This document shows positions 43,532-51,700 of a DNA stretch of 64,000 nt, in pieces. A model generated the notes under the pieces. The model was not told the origin of the DNA, searched no databases, and saw only the letters and a list, made by a program, of their open reading frames with translations. The position numbers were made by a program, and so were the translations under genes. Every line of letters begins with the position of its first letter. The stretch's first letter is position 1. Location of the stretch: contig JALEFZ010000089.1 of the NCBI GenBank assembly GCA_022760475.1, forward strand, positions 62,001 to 126,000, in the 5' to 3' direction. This DNA is from Bacteroidia bacterium. GTDB taxonomy: Bacteria; Bacteroidota; Bacteroidia; J057.

Positions 43532-44212
43532 TTACTTTTTACCTTTTCTTGCTGGTGAGTTTTTCACCATTACTTTTTCTTGCCACCTTCCGTCGTCAAT
43601 TTTGAATTGTATCCGATAAATTCCTTTGTTCCAGCTTTGGGTATTCAAAACTAGCTCGAATCCTTTGGGCTTCTGAAGGATTTTATTGTTGTAAACCAAG
43701 CGTCCATCATGGCCATATACCCTTACTACAAGGGTAGAAATTCTCAATTTTTGGAATCTTAGTGAAAGGCTGTGGTTATACTTGTCTTCGATCATCAACA
43801 AAGACTTATTTCCATCTAGGTCAACGGTGCTGATTCCTTCCCCATTATCAACCTCCATAAAGATCGCATCCTGTGGGACGGTCTTTCTTATATGAATGGG
43901 AAACTCTTCCAGTCTCTTTTGTTTAAGGTCTTTAGGTGTCTCTGCAGTATTTACTGTAATGGGTTCATCCTCTGAGATTTCTGTAGTCTTTACATCATCA
44001 GCCAGAAGGCCACGACGTAGTTGGGCTTCCTGTCGCAGAAAGGAGATTTCATCAGCAAGGAGTATTGAATCCTCCTTATATCCCAATTCCAATACACGCT
44101 CATCGAAGACTGAAATATCAAACAACTTCATCTGTGCCATGAGTTTGCCTTGGCCAAAAGCCAGCACAAAGATGAATAGGATTGCTCTGGTAAGAAGTAC
44201 AGGTTTATGCAT
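43532..44212 (-). CDS. Secreted protein with C-terminal T9SS-like beta domain, unknown function
   Basis: A 226-residue protein with an N-terminal signal (ILFIFVLAFGQGKLMAQ) and a charged, probably helical middle. The C-terminal ~80 residues form a beta-sandwich similar to T9SS sorting-domain-like modules (STLVVRVYGHDGRLVYNNKI, NKGIYRIQFKIDDGRWQEKV). It lacks the usual PNP start, and its basic tail (SPARKGKK) is unlike a classical sorting signal, so T9SS export is uncertain. The rest is not recognised. Confidence 0.7.
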   Translation of the reverse strand: MHKPVLLTRAILFIFVLAFGQGKLMAQMKLFDISVFDERVLELGYKEDSILLADEISFLRQEAQLRRGLLADDVKTTEISEDEPITVNTAETPKDLKQKRLEEFPIHIRKTVPQDAIFMEVDNGEGISTVDLDGNKSLLMIEDKYNHSLSLRFQKLRISTLVVRVYGHDGRLVYNNKILQKPKGFELVLNTQSWNKGIYRIQFKIDDGRWQEKVMVKNSPARKGKK

Positions 44213-44521
44213 GAATTTGATTTCTTGCTATAAAATAAACGTAATAAATCAAATAATTATTGGGCTTTCTTGCCGAATAATGAAATAAGTTCATTTAACT
44301 GTACAAATTTTGTTCCGTGTAATATTTTCAATTCAAAGAAAGAGAAAGTAGAAGCTAATTTGTTCATTTGTGCAAGGCTTGGAAGTACTTTTTTATGTTG
44401 GTTGTAAAATTCACAGTTTGAACTGTTTGGGGCTGTTTTTTTCAATGTGTAATTTATTGTTCAGTTTTTGGGTGTAGAAAAATGTCCTATGTAAGTTTAG
44501 GGATACTAAATAAGATCTTTC
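44213..44521. other. 309-bp intergenic region with msrB promoter
   Basis: A divergent gap, AT-rich, with no recognisable gene. The right end holds the msrB promoter candidate at 44467-44499. The left end must hold the promoter of the 226-residue secreted protein gene, for which no exact consensus was seen. Confidence 0.5.
44467..44499 (+). promoter_or_regulatory. Bacteroidota-type promoter of msrB
   Basis: A -33 TTTG (44467-44470), a 21-bp spacer and a -7 TAAGTTTA (44492-44499, 7 of 8 to TAnnTTTG) lie 22 bp before the ATG. The spacing is within the known 17-23 bp range. Confidence 0.5.
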
Positions 44522-44926
44522 ATGATAGAGAAAGTGAATAAGTCTGAAGAAGAATGGAAGGAGCAATTACCGGAAGCTTCCTTCAGGATATTGCGAGAAG
44601 GAGGTACTGAGGCACCATATTCTGGAAAATACTGGGATGAAAAAGCTGAAGGTATCTATTATTGTGGTGCCTGCCACCTGGAGCTTTTTGACTCAACTAC
44701 GAAGTATGATTCAGGTACAGGATGGCCCAGTTTTACTGCCTTGATTCGTCCCGAACTCGCAGAACTGAAAACAGATAGTTCCCACAACATGATCAGGACG
44801 GAAGTGAATTGTGCAAGATGTGGCTCACACCTTGGTCATGTGTTTCCTGACGGCCCGAATCCTACTGGCATGAGGTTCTGTATCAATTCTCTTTCTCTTG
44901 AGTTTGAAAGGGGAACTTCCAAATGA
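44522..44926 (+). CDS. msrB: Peptide-methionine (R)-S-oxide reductase MsrB
   Basis: A 134-residue MsrB that reduces methionine-R-sulfoxide in proteins. The zinc site is formed by CGAC (about 47-50) and CARC (about 99-102). GTGWPSF, the SHLGHVFPDGP loop and the catalytic Cys in GMRFCINS are present. There is no signal peptide, so it is cytoplasmic, and no MsrA fusion. A lipoprotein gene begins 13 bp downstream and is probably co-transcribed. Confidence 0.95.
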   Translation: MIEKVNKSEEEWKEQLPEASFRILREGGTEAPYSGKYWDEKAEGIYYCGACHLELFDSTTKYDSGTGWPSFTALIRPELAELKTDSSHNMIRTEVNCARCGSHLGHVFPDGPNPTGMRFCINSLSLEFERGTSK

Positions 44927-44939
44927 TTTTCAAAGATTT

Positions 44940-45902
44940 ATGAGACCAATTCTTATTTCATTCCTCTTGGTTCTGCTTCTTTCTTGTAAAAATGAATTGG
45001 CCCCTAAAGTCGAAAGGGTAGACCTGAATTTGACAAAAGAAGAAGTCTTAAGGAAGATCAAGTTTGGAAACGATAGCAAAGGGCTTTTGGTGGGAGGTAT
45101 TCGTTTTGACCGTGAAAGCATACTTTTTACTGAAGATGGAGGGCTTACATGGGAAAGTTCAAGACTTGATTTTGAATATGGCAAAAGCCTTTTCGATCTG
45201 AGCTGGATAAATGATACTGTTGTTTTTGCATCGGGCCTGGATGGGAAAATTTTAAGGAGTGAGGATTCTGGGAGAAACTTTTCTCAAGTGGGCCAGACAG
45301 ACTGGTTGCCCTTGTATGGCATTGATTTTCAGGATTCCATTGGGATAGTGGTCGGGGGAGTAGGTTTTTCCAAAGGCACCATTTGGAGATCCGAAGATTG
45401 GGGTGGGACATGGACCAGGGTAGATACACCTGAAACCGAATTAAGGGATGTGGTTATCCTGGAAAACGGAATGGCCCTTGCGTGTGGATTCGGAGTTGTT
45501 TTTAAATCTGAAGATGGCGGAAAAAGCTGGAAAAGAACCGAGGCTCAGAATGAATTTTTTACCTCCATGTTTTTTCAATCAGAAAAACTGGCTTGGGTGC
45601 TTGGGCGGACTGGAAGCATCCTGAAGACAATAGATGGGGGAGAAAACTGGGAAATGCTTAGGAATGGGAATGCTGCCAAACTTTCTCGAAAGCCCTTCAA
45701 CGACATTTATTTCGAGTCGCCCGAAAAAGGCTATTTGGTGGGAGACGATGGAACGGTCATGCAGACATTGGATGGTGGAAATTCCTGGACAGCTTACCTA
45801 TTTCCAAGGGAGGAACACCTTTATGGACTTTCTCAGAGAGAGGATGGGGCAATATTTGTGGCAGGAGAACGGGGAGGCCTATGGCATATCCTCCCCGAAT
45901 GA
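44940..45902 (+). CDS. HCF136/YCF48-like beta-propeller lipoprotein
   Basis: A 320-residue exported lipoprotein (signal LLVLLLSC, start ATG at 44940). The mature protein is a run of BNR-like blades with the pattern F-x-S-E-D-G-G-x-x-W: TEDGGLTWESS, SEDSGRNFSQV, SEDWGGTWTRV, SEDGGKSWKRT, TIDGGENWEML and TLDGGNSWTAY. The VGDDGTVMQTLDGGNSW pattern is that of photosystem-II assembly-factor-like (YCF48) proteins found widely outside phototrophs. It probably acts as a periplasmic scaffold. Pairing with msrB suggests a stress or repair role, but this is inference. Confidence 0.85.
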   Translation: MRPILISFLLVLLLSCKNELAPKVERVDLNLTKEEVLRKIKFGNDSKGLLVGGIRFDRESILFTEDGGLTWESSRLDFEYGKSLFDLSWINDTVVFASGLDGKILRSEDSGRNFSQVGQTDWLPLYGIDFQDSIGIVVGGVGFSKGTIWRSEDWGGTWTRVDTPETELRDVVILENGMALACGFGVVFKSEDGGKSWKRTEAQNEFFTSMFFQSEKLAWVLGRTGSILKTIDGGENWEMLRNGNAAKLSRKPFNDIYFESPEKGYLVGDDGTVMQTLDGGNSWTAYLFPREEHLYGLSQREDGAIFVAGERGGLWHILPE

Positions 45903-45923
45903 ACATCAATCTATTTAGCAATT

Positions 45924-46940
45924 TTATTCCAGGGCAATATTCTTAAGGAAGCTCGTGAAATGTTTTGCGGGGATAATCCCAATCGGACCTTCGTAGATTC
46001 CACCTTCTCCTTTGTGGTCATAAACTTTGACTGTGAGGACATTCACCTGATTGGGAAGTAGCAGGTTGGGGGGAATAAAATAGCCACGAAGCTGCTTGTA
46101 TGCCCAGCTATTTCCAGGATCCGGGATGCTTCCATCCTCCTTGATACCGGTGCTTCCTATTCTGACTCCATTCAGGTATACCACATCCATGTCGTCGATC
46201 AGGCCAAGGGTAAGTACCATTTGTTCTTTGGTGAGCTCTTCGGGGCAGCGGAAATCCTTTCTATAGCATGCGAAACCATTGTAGTGCTTGTAGCCCTGGT
46301 TCTCCCAAAAGCCGGGTACCATTAATTTATCCCAATCTACTCCATCATTGACCAGACAGGATTCATCTTTTTGAAGTTTCCTGAAATCCCAAAGACCTTG
46401 TAAATCAAAAAACTCTTTGTGTAGCCCCTTCTTTCCATAGATTCCTATATCGCCTCTCAAGATTCCACCCTCATAATAGTGGTCATATACCCTTACTGCG
46501 ATTACATTTTTACCAGATGTATTTATCAGTTCTCTTGGAATGAGGTACCATCTTTTTGAATTGTAAGCTGTAGAGAAGTGGGGGGGAAAGGAGCCCGATG
46601 AGCCAATCATTACCCCATTGAGGAAAACTTCATCGGCATCATCGATCTCTCCCAAAGAGAGATAAAGGTCTTGTCCTGTAGGCAGCTCATTGGAAAAGAA
46701 TGATTTCCTATACCATGCAAACCCATCATAGCCCTCAAAGCCTTCGTTTTCCCATTGTTCGGGAACCTTGACTCTATCCCAGTTGGAGTCGTCATAATAA
46801 GGAGATGCCCAAGCAGTTTTGTCTCCAATGGTAAAGGCCCACTGGCCACTCAGATCGATGAGTTTTTCAACATCAGCTTGTACAGCTGTAGTGATGAGAA
46901 GCATGAAAAACAGGGCGGCGATGATTCTGATTGTTTTCAT
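45924..46940 (-). CDS. Secreted protein of two GH2-type sugar-binding jelly rolls, no catalytic domain
   Basis: A 338-residue protein with a Sec signal (FFMLLITTAVQA) and two tandem copies of a ~145-residue galactose-binding-like domain (about 28-169 and 178-325). Each copy runs DLSGQWAFxxGD, VPEQWENEGFEGYDGFAWYR, LSLGEIDDADEVFLNGVMIG, then VRVYDxxxxGGIxxGxIGI. This fold is the N-terminal module of glycoside hydrolase family 2 enzymes, but the catalytic TIM barrel is missing. It is a paralogue of the adjacent upstream gene. It is the last gene of a kinase-regulator-protease-binding-protein array. Carbohydrate binding is inferred. Confidence 0.85.
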   Translation of the reverse strand: MKTIRIIAALFFMLLITTAVQADVEKLIDLSGQWAFTIGDKTAWASPYYDDSNWDRVKVPEQWENEGFEGYDGFAWYRKSFFSNELPTGQDLYLSLGEIDDADEVFLNGVMIGSSGSFPPHFSTAYNSKRWYLIPRELINTSGKNVIAVRVYDHYYEGGILRGDIGIYGKKGLHKEFFDLQGLWDFRKLQKDESCLVNDGVDWDKLMVPGFWENQGYKHYNGFACYRKDFRCPEELTKEQMVLTLGLIDDMDVVYLNGVRIGSTGIKEDGSIPDPGNSWAYKQLRGYFIPPNLLLPNQVNVLTVKVYDHKGEGGIYEGPIGIIPAKHFTSFLKNIALE

Positions 46941-46961
46941 TCTTTTTGATTTTTCTTCCTG

Positions 46962-46979
46962 ACTTCCCCGAAGGGAAGT
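46962..46979 (-). other. Hairpin with TTCG loop between the two jelly-roll genes
   Basis: A 7-bp stem with a TTCG tetraloop on the minus strand, followed by an A-rich rather than T-rich stretch, in the 95-bp gap between the paralogues. It is not a classical terminator. It could stabilise or process the mRNA of the downstream gene. Confidence 0.5.
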
Positions 46980-47035
46980 TCTGGAAGACCGTTTATACTA
47001 CTATTAACAATGAGCCAAATTGATGGTTGTAAGGG

Positions 47036-48172
47036 TTATTGATTTTGACACCAGAGGTGTTTGCCAGTTTGTTGCTTGTGTGGGTTACAGTACACGTTTG
47101 CTTTCTTGCTTCGAGAGCTTTTCCAAAAGGAGGTATAGTCTTCAGCACGAATTAATCCTACAGGGCCTTCGTAGATTCCTCCTTGTTCAAGCCCATCGTA
47201 TACCTTTACTTGCAGCATATTGTTTCCTGCTTGCAGTACTCCTGATGGTATAGGGTAGGCTCTGTCTTTGAGCCACTCATTGCCATTCAGGTTGCCCTTC
47301 CAGGCATCTTCGTCTCCGGTACTGCCTACAAGGATGTCATTGATATAAGTTCGATCAACGTCATCTACTTTCCCCAGGACAAGTACCCAGGAGTCATTTG
47401 CCTGTTCATCTGACATCGAGAATTCTTTTTTGTAGGTAGCATAGCCATCGTAGTCGAAGATTCCCTGGCTTTCCCAGGTAGAGGGAACATACATGTCTAC
47501 CCAATCTTCTACTTGTGGATAGCCACGGGTATAAGTGGTTCTGAATTTCCACATTCCTTCTAGTGAGATTTCCATAAACTGGGCATCTTCGCGGGTGCGA
47601 AATCCCAGGATATCCGAAAGGAATCCTCCGTCATACTCGGCATCAAATACCCTGATGGCAATTTGAATTTTTTCGTTTTTGGTCTGTTCAGGAGAAAGCA
47701 TGTATGTCCTTTCTCTATTGTAGGCAGTGATGAATTTTGGTGGGAATTGGCCACTTTGTCCAACCAGGGCACCATCCACGAATACTTCATCCACATCATC
47801 AATCCTGCCCAGGTATAGCTCAAGGGTCTTTCCTCTAAGTGCAGGATCAATTTTTACTTCCTTGCGATACCAAGCGTAACCATTGTATCCTTCGAAGCCC
47901 TGCTTTTCCCAGTTCTCAGCCGCGCTGATTTCTTCCCAGTTTTCATCCTGAAAATCTTTTTCTTTCCACTCGGGGTTGTCAAGGATGTTAAACTTCCACT
48001 TTCCGGAAAACTTCTGGTCCAGTTTGACATTGCTGACGGGCTTTACTCCCTTAGAAAAAAGGGCCATTTTCATGTTCCATGGCTGTGCCAAAAGTATCAG
48101 GATAGGAAGTCCTATCAGGAGGTAGATGGCCAGGGTTCTCAGTGATTGGATGAAGGATTCTCTCATAATCAT
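47036..48172 (-). CDS. Membrane-anchored protein of two GH2-type sugar-binding jelly rolls
   Basis: A 378-residue paralogue of the neighbouring secreted protein. It has an N-terminal signal-anchor helix (LRTLAIYLLIGLPILILLAQ) and two jelly-roll copies (about 55-195 and 203-345). Shared features are ENWEKQGFEGYNGYAWYRKE, YLGRIDDVDEVFVDGALVGQ and VKVYDGLEQGGIYEGPVGL. No catalytic domain follows. The last ~28 residues, after TSFWKSS, have no counterpart in the paralogue and contain two Cys and many basic residues. They may be a natural tail or the result of a lost stop. The start overlaps the stop of the aspartic-protease gene (ATGA). The first start codon could be 48172 or 48166. Confidence 0.83.
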   Translation of the reverse strand: MIMRESFIQSLRTLAIYLLIGLPILILLAQPWNMKMALFSKGVKPVSNVKLDQKFSGKWKFNILDNPEWKEKDFQDENWEEISAAENWEKQGFEGYNGYAWYRKEVKIDPALRGKTLELYLGRIDDVDEVFVDGALVGQSGQFPPKFITAYNRERTYMLSPEQTKNEKIQIAIRVFDAEYDGGFLSDILGFRTREDAQFMEISLEGMWKFRTTYTRGYPQVEDWVDMYVPSTWESQGIFDYDGYATYKKEFSMSDEQANDSWVLVLGKVDDVDRTYINDILVGSTGDEDAWKGNLNGNEWLKDRAYPIPSGVLQAGNNMLQVKVYDGLEQGGIYEGPVGLIRAEDYTSFWKSSRSKKANVYCNPHKQQTGKHLWCQNQ

Positions 48173-48666
48173 TTTGATTTTTGAATCAATACCTTATTAG
48201 TGGAATAGTCGATGACAAAACCATATTTTCTCATGATGTCGGAGCCAATGATTCCACTTATTTTGACTCCTGTCTTTCCATAAATGCCTTCTACAACGTG
48301 GTTCATGTTAAAGGCAAGTATCCTGGATTTTATTTTTTGGGGACCGAGATAGATTTCTGCCTTCTTGGTTGCCTTGACTTGTTGTCTTTTACCTTCTACT
48401 CCCTGGATGTGATGCTCACCAATTACAGGCTGAGTTTCAAATCCATAATCTTGTTGTGCTTCAATGTTTAGGAGGCTGATGTCTGCTCCTGTGTCAAGTA
48501 GGAAATACGTTTTCCTGCCGTTGATCATGCCTTTTACAATAGGTTTCGGCCTGAACGATACTACTTTTACTTCATGCCCTGAGGGGCTTATCATGGCTAC
48601 CTGAGTGAAGAACACCAAAAACAGGCAGCAGATACTAACTGGAATGTTTTTAATTGGATGGCGCAT
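48169..48666 (-). CDS. Retropepsin-like aspartic protease
   Basis: A 165-residue protein with an N-terminal hydrophobic signal or anchor (SICCLFLVFFTQVAMI) and one clan AA protease lobe. The catalytic motif is FLLDTGADISLLN (Asp58). The second structural motif is ISGIIGSDIMRKYGFVIDY, as in single-lobe retropepsins that act as homodimers. It is predicted to face the periplasm. It overlaps the downstream membrane-anchored jelly-roll gene by 4 bp and lies 62 bp below the response regulator gene. The protease substrate is unknown. The co-encoded jelly-roll proteins are candidates. Confidence 0.87.
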   Translation of the reverse strand: MRHPIKNIPVSICCLFLVFFTQVAMISPSGHEVKVVSFRPKPIVKGMINGRKTYFLLDTGADISLLNIEAQQDYGFETQPVIGEHHIQGVEGKRQQVKATKKAEIYLGPQKIKSRILAFNMNHVVEGIYGKTGVKISGIIGSDIMRKYGFVIDYSTNKVLIQKSK

Positions 48667-48728
48667 TTTTGAGGATGTTTATTTAGCGTTATGATTAAAA
48701 ATACGCCCATTCCACTTAGGGGATGTCA

Positions 48729-49454
48729 TCAGGAGGTAGACCTTTGTAAAGGATTGTCATGTGTTGCGATGAGTTTGTATCCTATACCATGGACGGTAAG
48801 GATAATCGAGGGTGAACTGGGTTGATTTTCAACTACTTGCCTGAGCTTTACGATGAAGTTGTCAACTGTCCTTGTTGTGGGCATTTGATCATAGTCCCAG
48901 ACATTTTTTAGCAAATCATCCCTACTAACTACTTTATTCTGATTTTCAAATAAATATTCCAAAAGCTGAAAAGCCTTGTGGGACAATTTCACCTCCTTAT
49001 CATCCTGGAATGCCTTGAAGGACATAAAGTCGACTTTTAATCGGCCAATAGTCGCTTCTTTGCTGGTACTCTTCGAGGGTACATTGTTGTTACTTCTCCT
49101 TAATATGGCTTTAACCCTGGCCAGAAGCTCACGCAGGCCAAATGGCTTGCTCAGGTAGTCATCTGCACCCAGTTCAAGGCCCAGGACTTTGTCAATCTCT
49201 TCCCCCTTGGCAGAAAGCATCAGGATAGGAGTCAGGTTGTCCTGTTGTCTGATCTGTTTACACACATCAAAGCCGGACAGCTTGGGCATCATGATATCCA
49301 GGATAATCAGGTCGTAGGTATTTGCCAATGCCAGCTTAAGGCCTTCTTCGCCATCTGCTGCTGCATCTACTTCATAGCCATCGAAGCCCAGGTTATCGGT
49401 CAATCCCATCCTCATGGATGGTTCATCTTCAACGATCAGTATTCTTGCTTTCAT
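48729..49454 (-). CDS. OmpR/PhoB-family response regulator
   Basis: A 241-residue two-domain regulator. The receiver domain has acidic residues D10/E11, phosphoacceptor D53 (LIILDIMMP), S81 and K103 (YLSKPF). The C-terminal winged helix (about 135-230) has LSHKAFQLLEYLFENQNKVVSRDDLL and TRTVDNFIVKLRQVVE. It is translated with the histidine kinase (ATGA overlap) and is followed by the protease and jelly-roll genes, which are likely targets or functional partners. Confidence 0.94.
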   Translation of the reverse strand: MKARILIVEDEPSMRMGLTDNLGFDGYEVDAAADGEEGLKLALANTYDLIILDIMMPKLSGFDVCKQIRQQDNLTPILMLSAKGEEIDKVLGLELGADDYLSKPFGLRELLARVKAILRRSNNNVPSKSTSKEATIGRLKVDFMSFKAFQDDKEVKLSHKAFQLLEYLFENQNKVVSRDDLLKNVWDYDQMPTTRTVDNFIVKLRQVVENQPSSPSIILTVHGIGYKLIATHDNPLQRSTS

Positions 49455-51013
49455 TCTTTAGGTTTTTTGGGTGTCTGTAAGGGAAACCAGAGGGTAAAAG
49501 TGCTGCCTTCACCCAATTGACTTTCCAATGAAATCCGCCCCTGATGTGCTTTCATGATATCTTGTACCAATGAAAGACCTAATCCTGTCCCTTGAACAGA
49601 ATAAAGGGAGCCTTTGGTTACCCTGAAAAACTTATCAAAAATGGCCTTTTGATGTTCAGGACTGATGCCAATCCCTTGATCTGATACCGAAAGGCCAAAC
49701 TCTTTATTCCCTTTTTGAAAAAATATCTTGATGAACTTTTTTTCCTCACTGTACTTGACAGCATTGTCAATCAGGTTAACCACTGCTTCGGATATGGCTC
49801 CGTGATCCAGGCTTAGCATAGGCGAGGAATCAGGACATGCTAATTCCCAATCGAAACCTTTTTGTTTCAAATGATACTCATAAGTATACATGGTGTCCTT
49901 TACCAATTTGCAGATGTCATGATCCTGAAAGGTAAATGCCCTCTTTCCTGAATCCAATTCAGAAAAATTCAGGATCTTGTTGACTATACCTGTCAGTCGT
50001 TCGGATTCTTGCCTGATAATGCGGTGGTATTCCTCTTTTTTATCCTCCGTAGGTACCCTCTTTAGTTCAAGCGTTTCTGCAAACATCCTGATAAGGGCCA
50101 GGGGAGTGCGAAGTTCATGTGAAACATTCGAAACGAAGTCCGACTTATACTGTGCCAATTCAAGTTCCCGGCGTAGGTTTCGAAATACGAGGAATACTAC
50201 TGCAATGAGTATCACATTCAACCCAATTAGCATCCACAGGTTGACGTTGGCTCGCTGTCTTACCGTATCCTCGATGGTAACACCTGTGGAGTATACATAG
50301 AGGGTTTGGTCAGGCAAGATCCAGACCTTCTCTTCTTTGACCAGTTCTCCTGTGAAATTCTTTTTGGTGTAAAAAATACCCATGTTTTTTCGCTGGTCAT
50401 GCACCACAAATACAAACCTTCCTCGGCTCAACTGCTGAAGTCTGGGGCCAAGAACCTCGAAGGTGAATTGTTTGATGTTAATGACCAGGGCTGCCAATAT
50501 CCCCTTGTTTTTATTCTTTCCAACCACACAAAGCAAAATTGCTCTGCTAGAATCGTTTTTGATGGTTAAGGGAAATTTCTTTTGATAATCGGCTTCAAAG
50601 TAGCGACCCAGTTTTTCGATCAACCCTTCATTTTCTGCCAATATATTTTCAATTGGCAAATTTTCGGCATGAAAGCTACTGTCGTTGACTTTCCATCCCA
50701 TGTTTTCAAGTCCCAGTTTCTGGAAGTCATAAAGGTACATGGCATCCACAGACCAATGGTTATTCAGGAAGGCATCCAGGGATTCCTGAGAATAATCTTC
50801 AGCCAGGTTGAGTTCTGACAACCAGTTTTGGACAATGTCATCGGCATATTGATTGGCTGCGAAGGTAATGGAAGACAATTGTTGGTCGTAGATTTGGGTT
50901 AATTCTTCTTCTGTTTGGTTGAGATTGTAAATTTCAAATAATGAGAAGAACAGTATGGGCATGAGAAAGCCCAACAGAAGAATGAGGCCTATTTGTTTAC
51001 TTTTTGACGACAA
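49451..51013 (-). CDS. Membrane sensor histidine kinase
   Basis: A 520-residue sensor kinase. TM1 spans about 7-27 and TM2 about 258-278, enclosing a ~230-residue periplasmic sensor region with no recognised named domain. No HAMP is evident after TM2. The HisKA dimerisation helix carries the phosphoacceptor in SNVSHELRTPLALIR (H299). The ATPase domain shows N box VNLIDNAVKYS, G1 DQGIGIS, F box FDKFFR and G2 GTGLGLSL. All catalytic boxes are intact. It overlaps the response regulator gene by 4 bp and heads the five-gene minus-strand array. Confidence 0.94.
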   Translation of the reverse strand: MSSKSKQIGLILLLGFLMPILFFSLFEIYNLNQTEEELTQIYDQQLSSITFAANQYADDIVQNWLSELNLAEDYSQESLDAFLNNHWSVDAMYLYDFQKLGLENMGWKVNDSSFHAENLPIENILAENEGLIEKLGRYFEADYQKKFPLTIKNDSSRAILLCVVGKNKNKGILAALVINIKQFTFEVLGPRLQQLSRGRFVFVVHDQRKNMGIFYTKKNFTGELVKEEKVWILPDQTLYVYSTGVTIEDTVRQRANVNLWMLIGLNVILIAVVFLVFRNLRRELELAQYKSDFVSNVSHELRTPLALIRMFAETLELKRVPTEDKKEEYHRIIRQESERLTGIVNKILNFSELDSGKRAFTFQDHDICKLVKDTMYTYEYHLKQKGFDWELACPDSSPMLSLDHGAISEAVVNLIDNAVKYSEEKKFIKIFFQKGNKEFGLSVSDQGIGISPEHQKAIFDKFFRVTKGSLYSVQGTGLGLSLVQDIMKAHQGRISLESQLGEGSTFTLWFPLQTPKKPKE

Positions 51014-51030
51014 TGAGGATGTTATATTTG
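51003..51030 (+). promoter_or_regulatory. Possible Bacteroidota promoter for the membrane protein-GGT operon
   Basis: TTTG at 51003-51006 and TATATTTG at 51023-51030 are spaced 16 bp apart. The leader to the ATG at 51143 would be about 109 nt. The -33 lies inside the start of the divergent kinase gene, so use is uncertain. Confidence 0.35.
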
Positions 51031-51142
51031 GTTATTCCTTAAATATAGGATCAAATTGGGATTTTTGGAGATCTTCCGTGTATGTATATGGTAAGGGATT
51101 GTAAAAGTTTGTCATCGTAGCCAAAGTGAAAATCGCTTAGAA

Positions 51143-51700
51143 ATGGAAACATTGATATTATATGCAGACCCCCTGATAGCCCTTTCCATCTTGCTGGGCT
51201 TGTCATGGGGCTATTTCTCGGGAAAACTCAGCAAGAGGCTTTACCAATTATTCTGGATAGGAGTATGGCTGGGCTTGAGTTGGGAATTACCTCTTTTTTT
51301 AATTGGTCCTGAATTCAGTTCTGTGCCTCCTTATCGCTTGCTGGCTCCCTTTCCTATACATCCCCAGTTGCAATGGATTTGTCATAGCTTTTGGGATGGT
51401 GGTTTGTTTATGCTAGGATTATATATAATAAGGATCTCATACGGAGGCTCAGATTTTCAGGAGTTTAAATGGAAGGAGCTGGTAACAATGATATCCTGGG
51501 GGGTATCATCAGCAGTGTTTTTAGAAATGCTGGGTTCCATGGGAATCTGGGAGTATATTCCATCCTGGTGGAATCCAGAGATGTTTAAATTTCGGGGGAA
51601 ATCCATTACCGCATTGGCACCCATTACCTGGTTTGTCGCGTCCTGTATTTTTTATTTGATTACCTTAGGCTTACATTCTTCAAAAAATCGTAATTCATGA
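51143..51700 (+). CDS. Small polytopic membrane protein, unknown function
   Basis: Not recognised. The protein is 185 residues with four or five predicted TM helices (about 9-26, 34-54, 80-98, 110-130 and 155-175), rich in Trp and Leu. Visible features are PPYRLLAPFPIHPQLQWICH and EYIPSWWNPEMFKF in loops. Its stop overlaps the ATG of the gamma-glutamyltransferase gene (ATGA), so the two are coupled. The role is unknown. Confidence 0.72.
   Translation: METLILYADPLIALSILLGLSWGYFSGKLSKRLYQLFWIGVWLGLSWELPLFLIGPEFSSVPPYRLLAPFPIHPQLQWICHSFWDGGLFMLGLYIIRISYGGSDFQEFKWKELVTMISWGVSSAVFLEMLGSMGIWEYIPSWWNPEMFKFRGKSITALAPITWFVASCIFYLITLGLHSSKNRNS

Noticed and set aside
44257-44445. A 62-codon minus-strand frame upstream of msrB
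   Set aside because: It spans an AT-rich promoter region, lacks similarity to anything known, and its composition is that of intergenic DNA.
45924-48172. Calling the jelly-roll proteins beta-galactosidases
   Set aside because: Only the N-terminal sugar-binding-type domain of GH2 is present, twice. No TIM-barrel catalytic domain or Glu pair exists.
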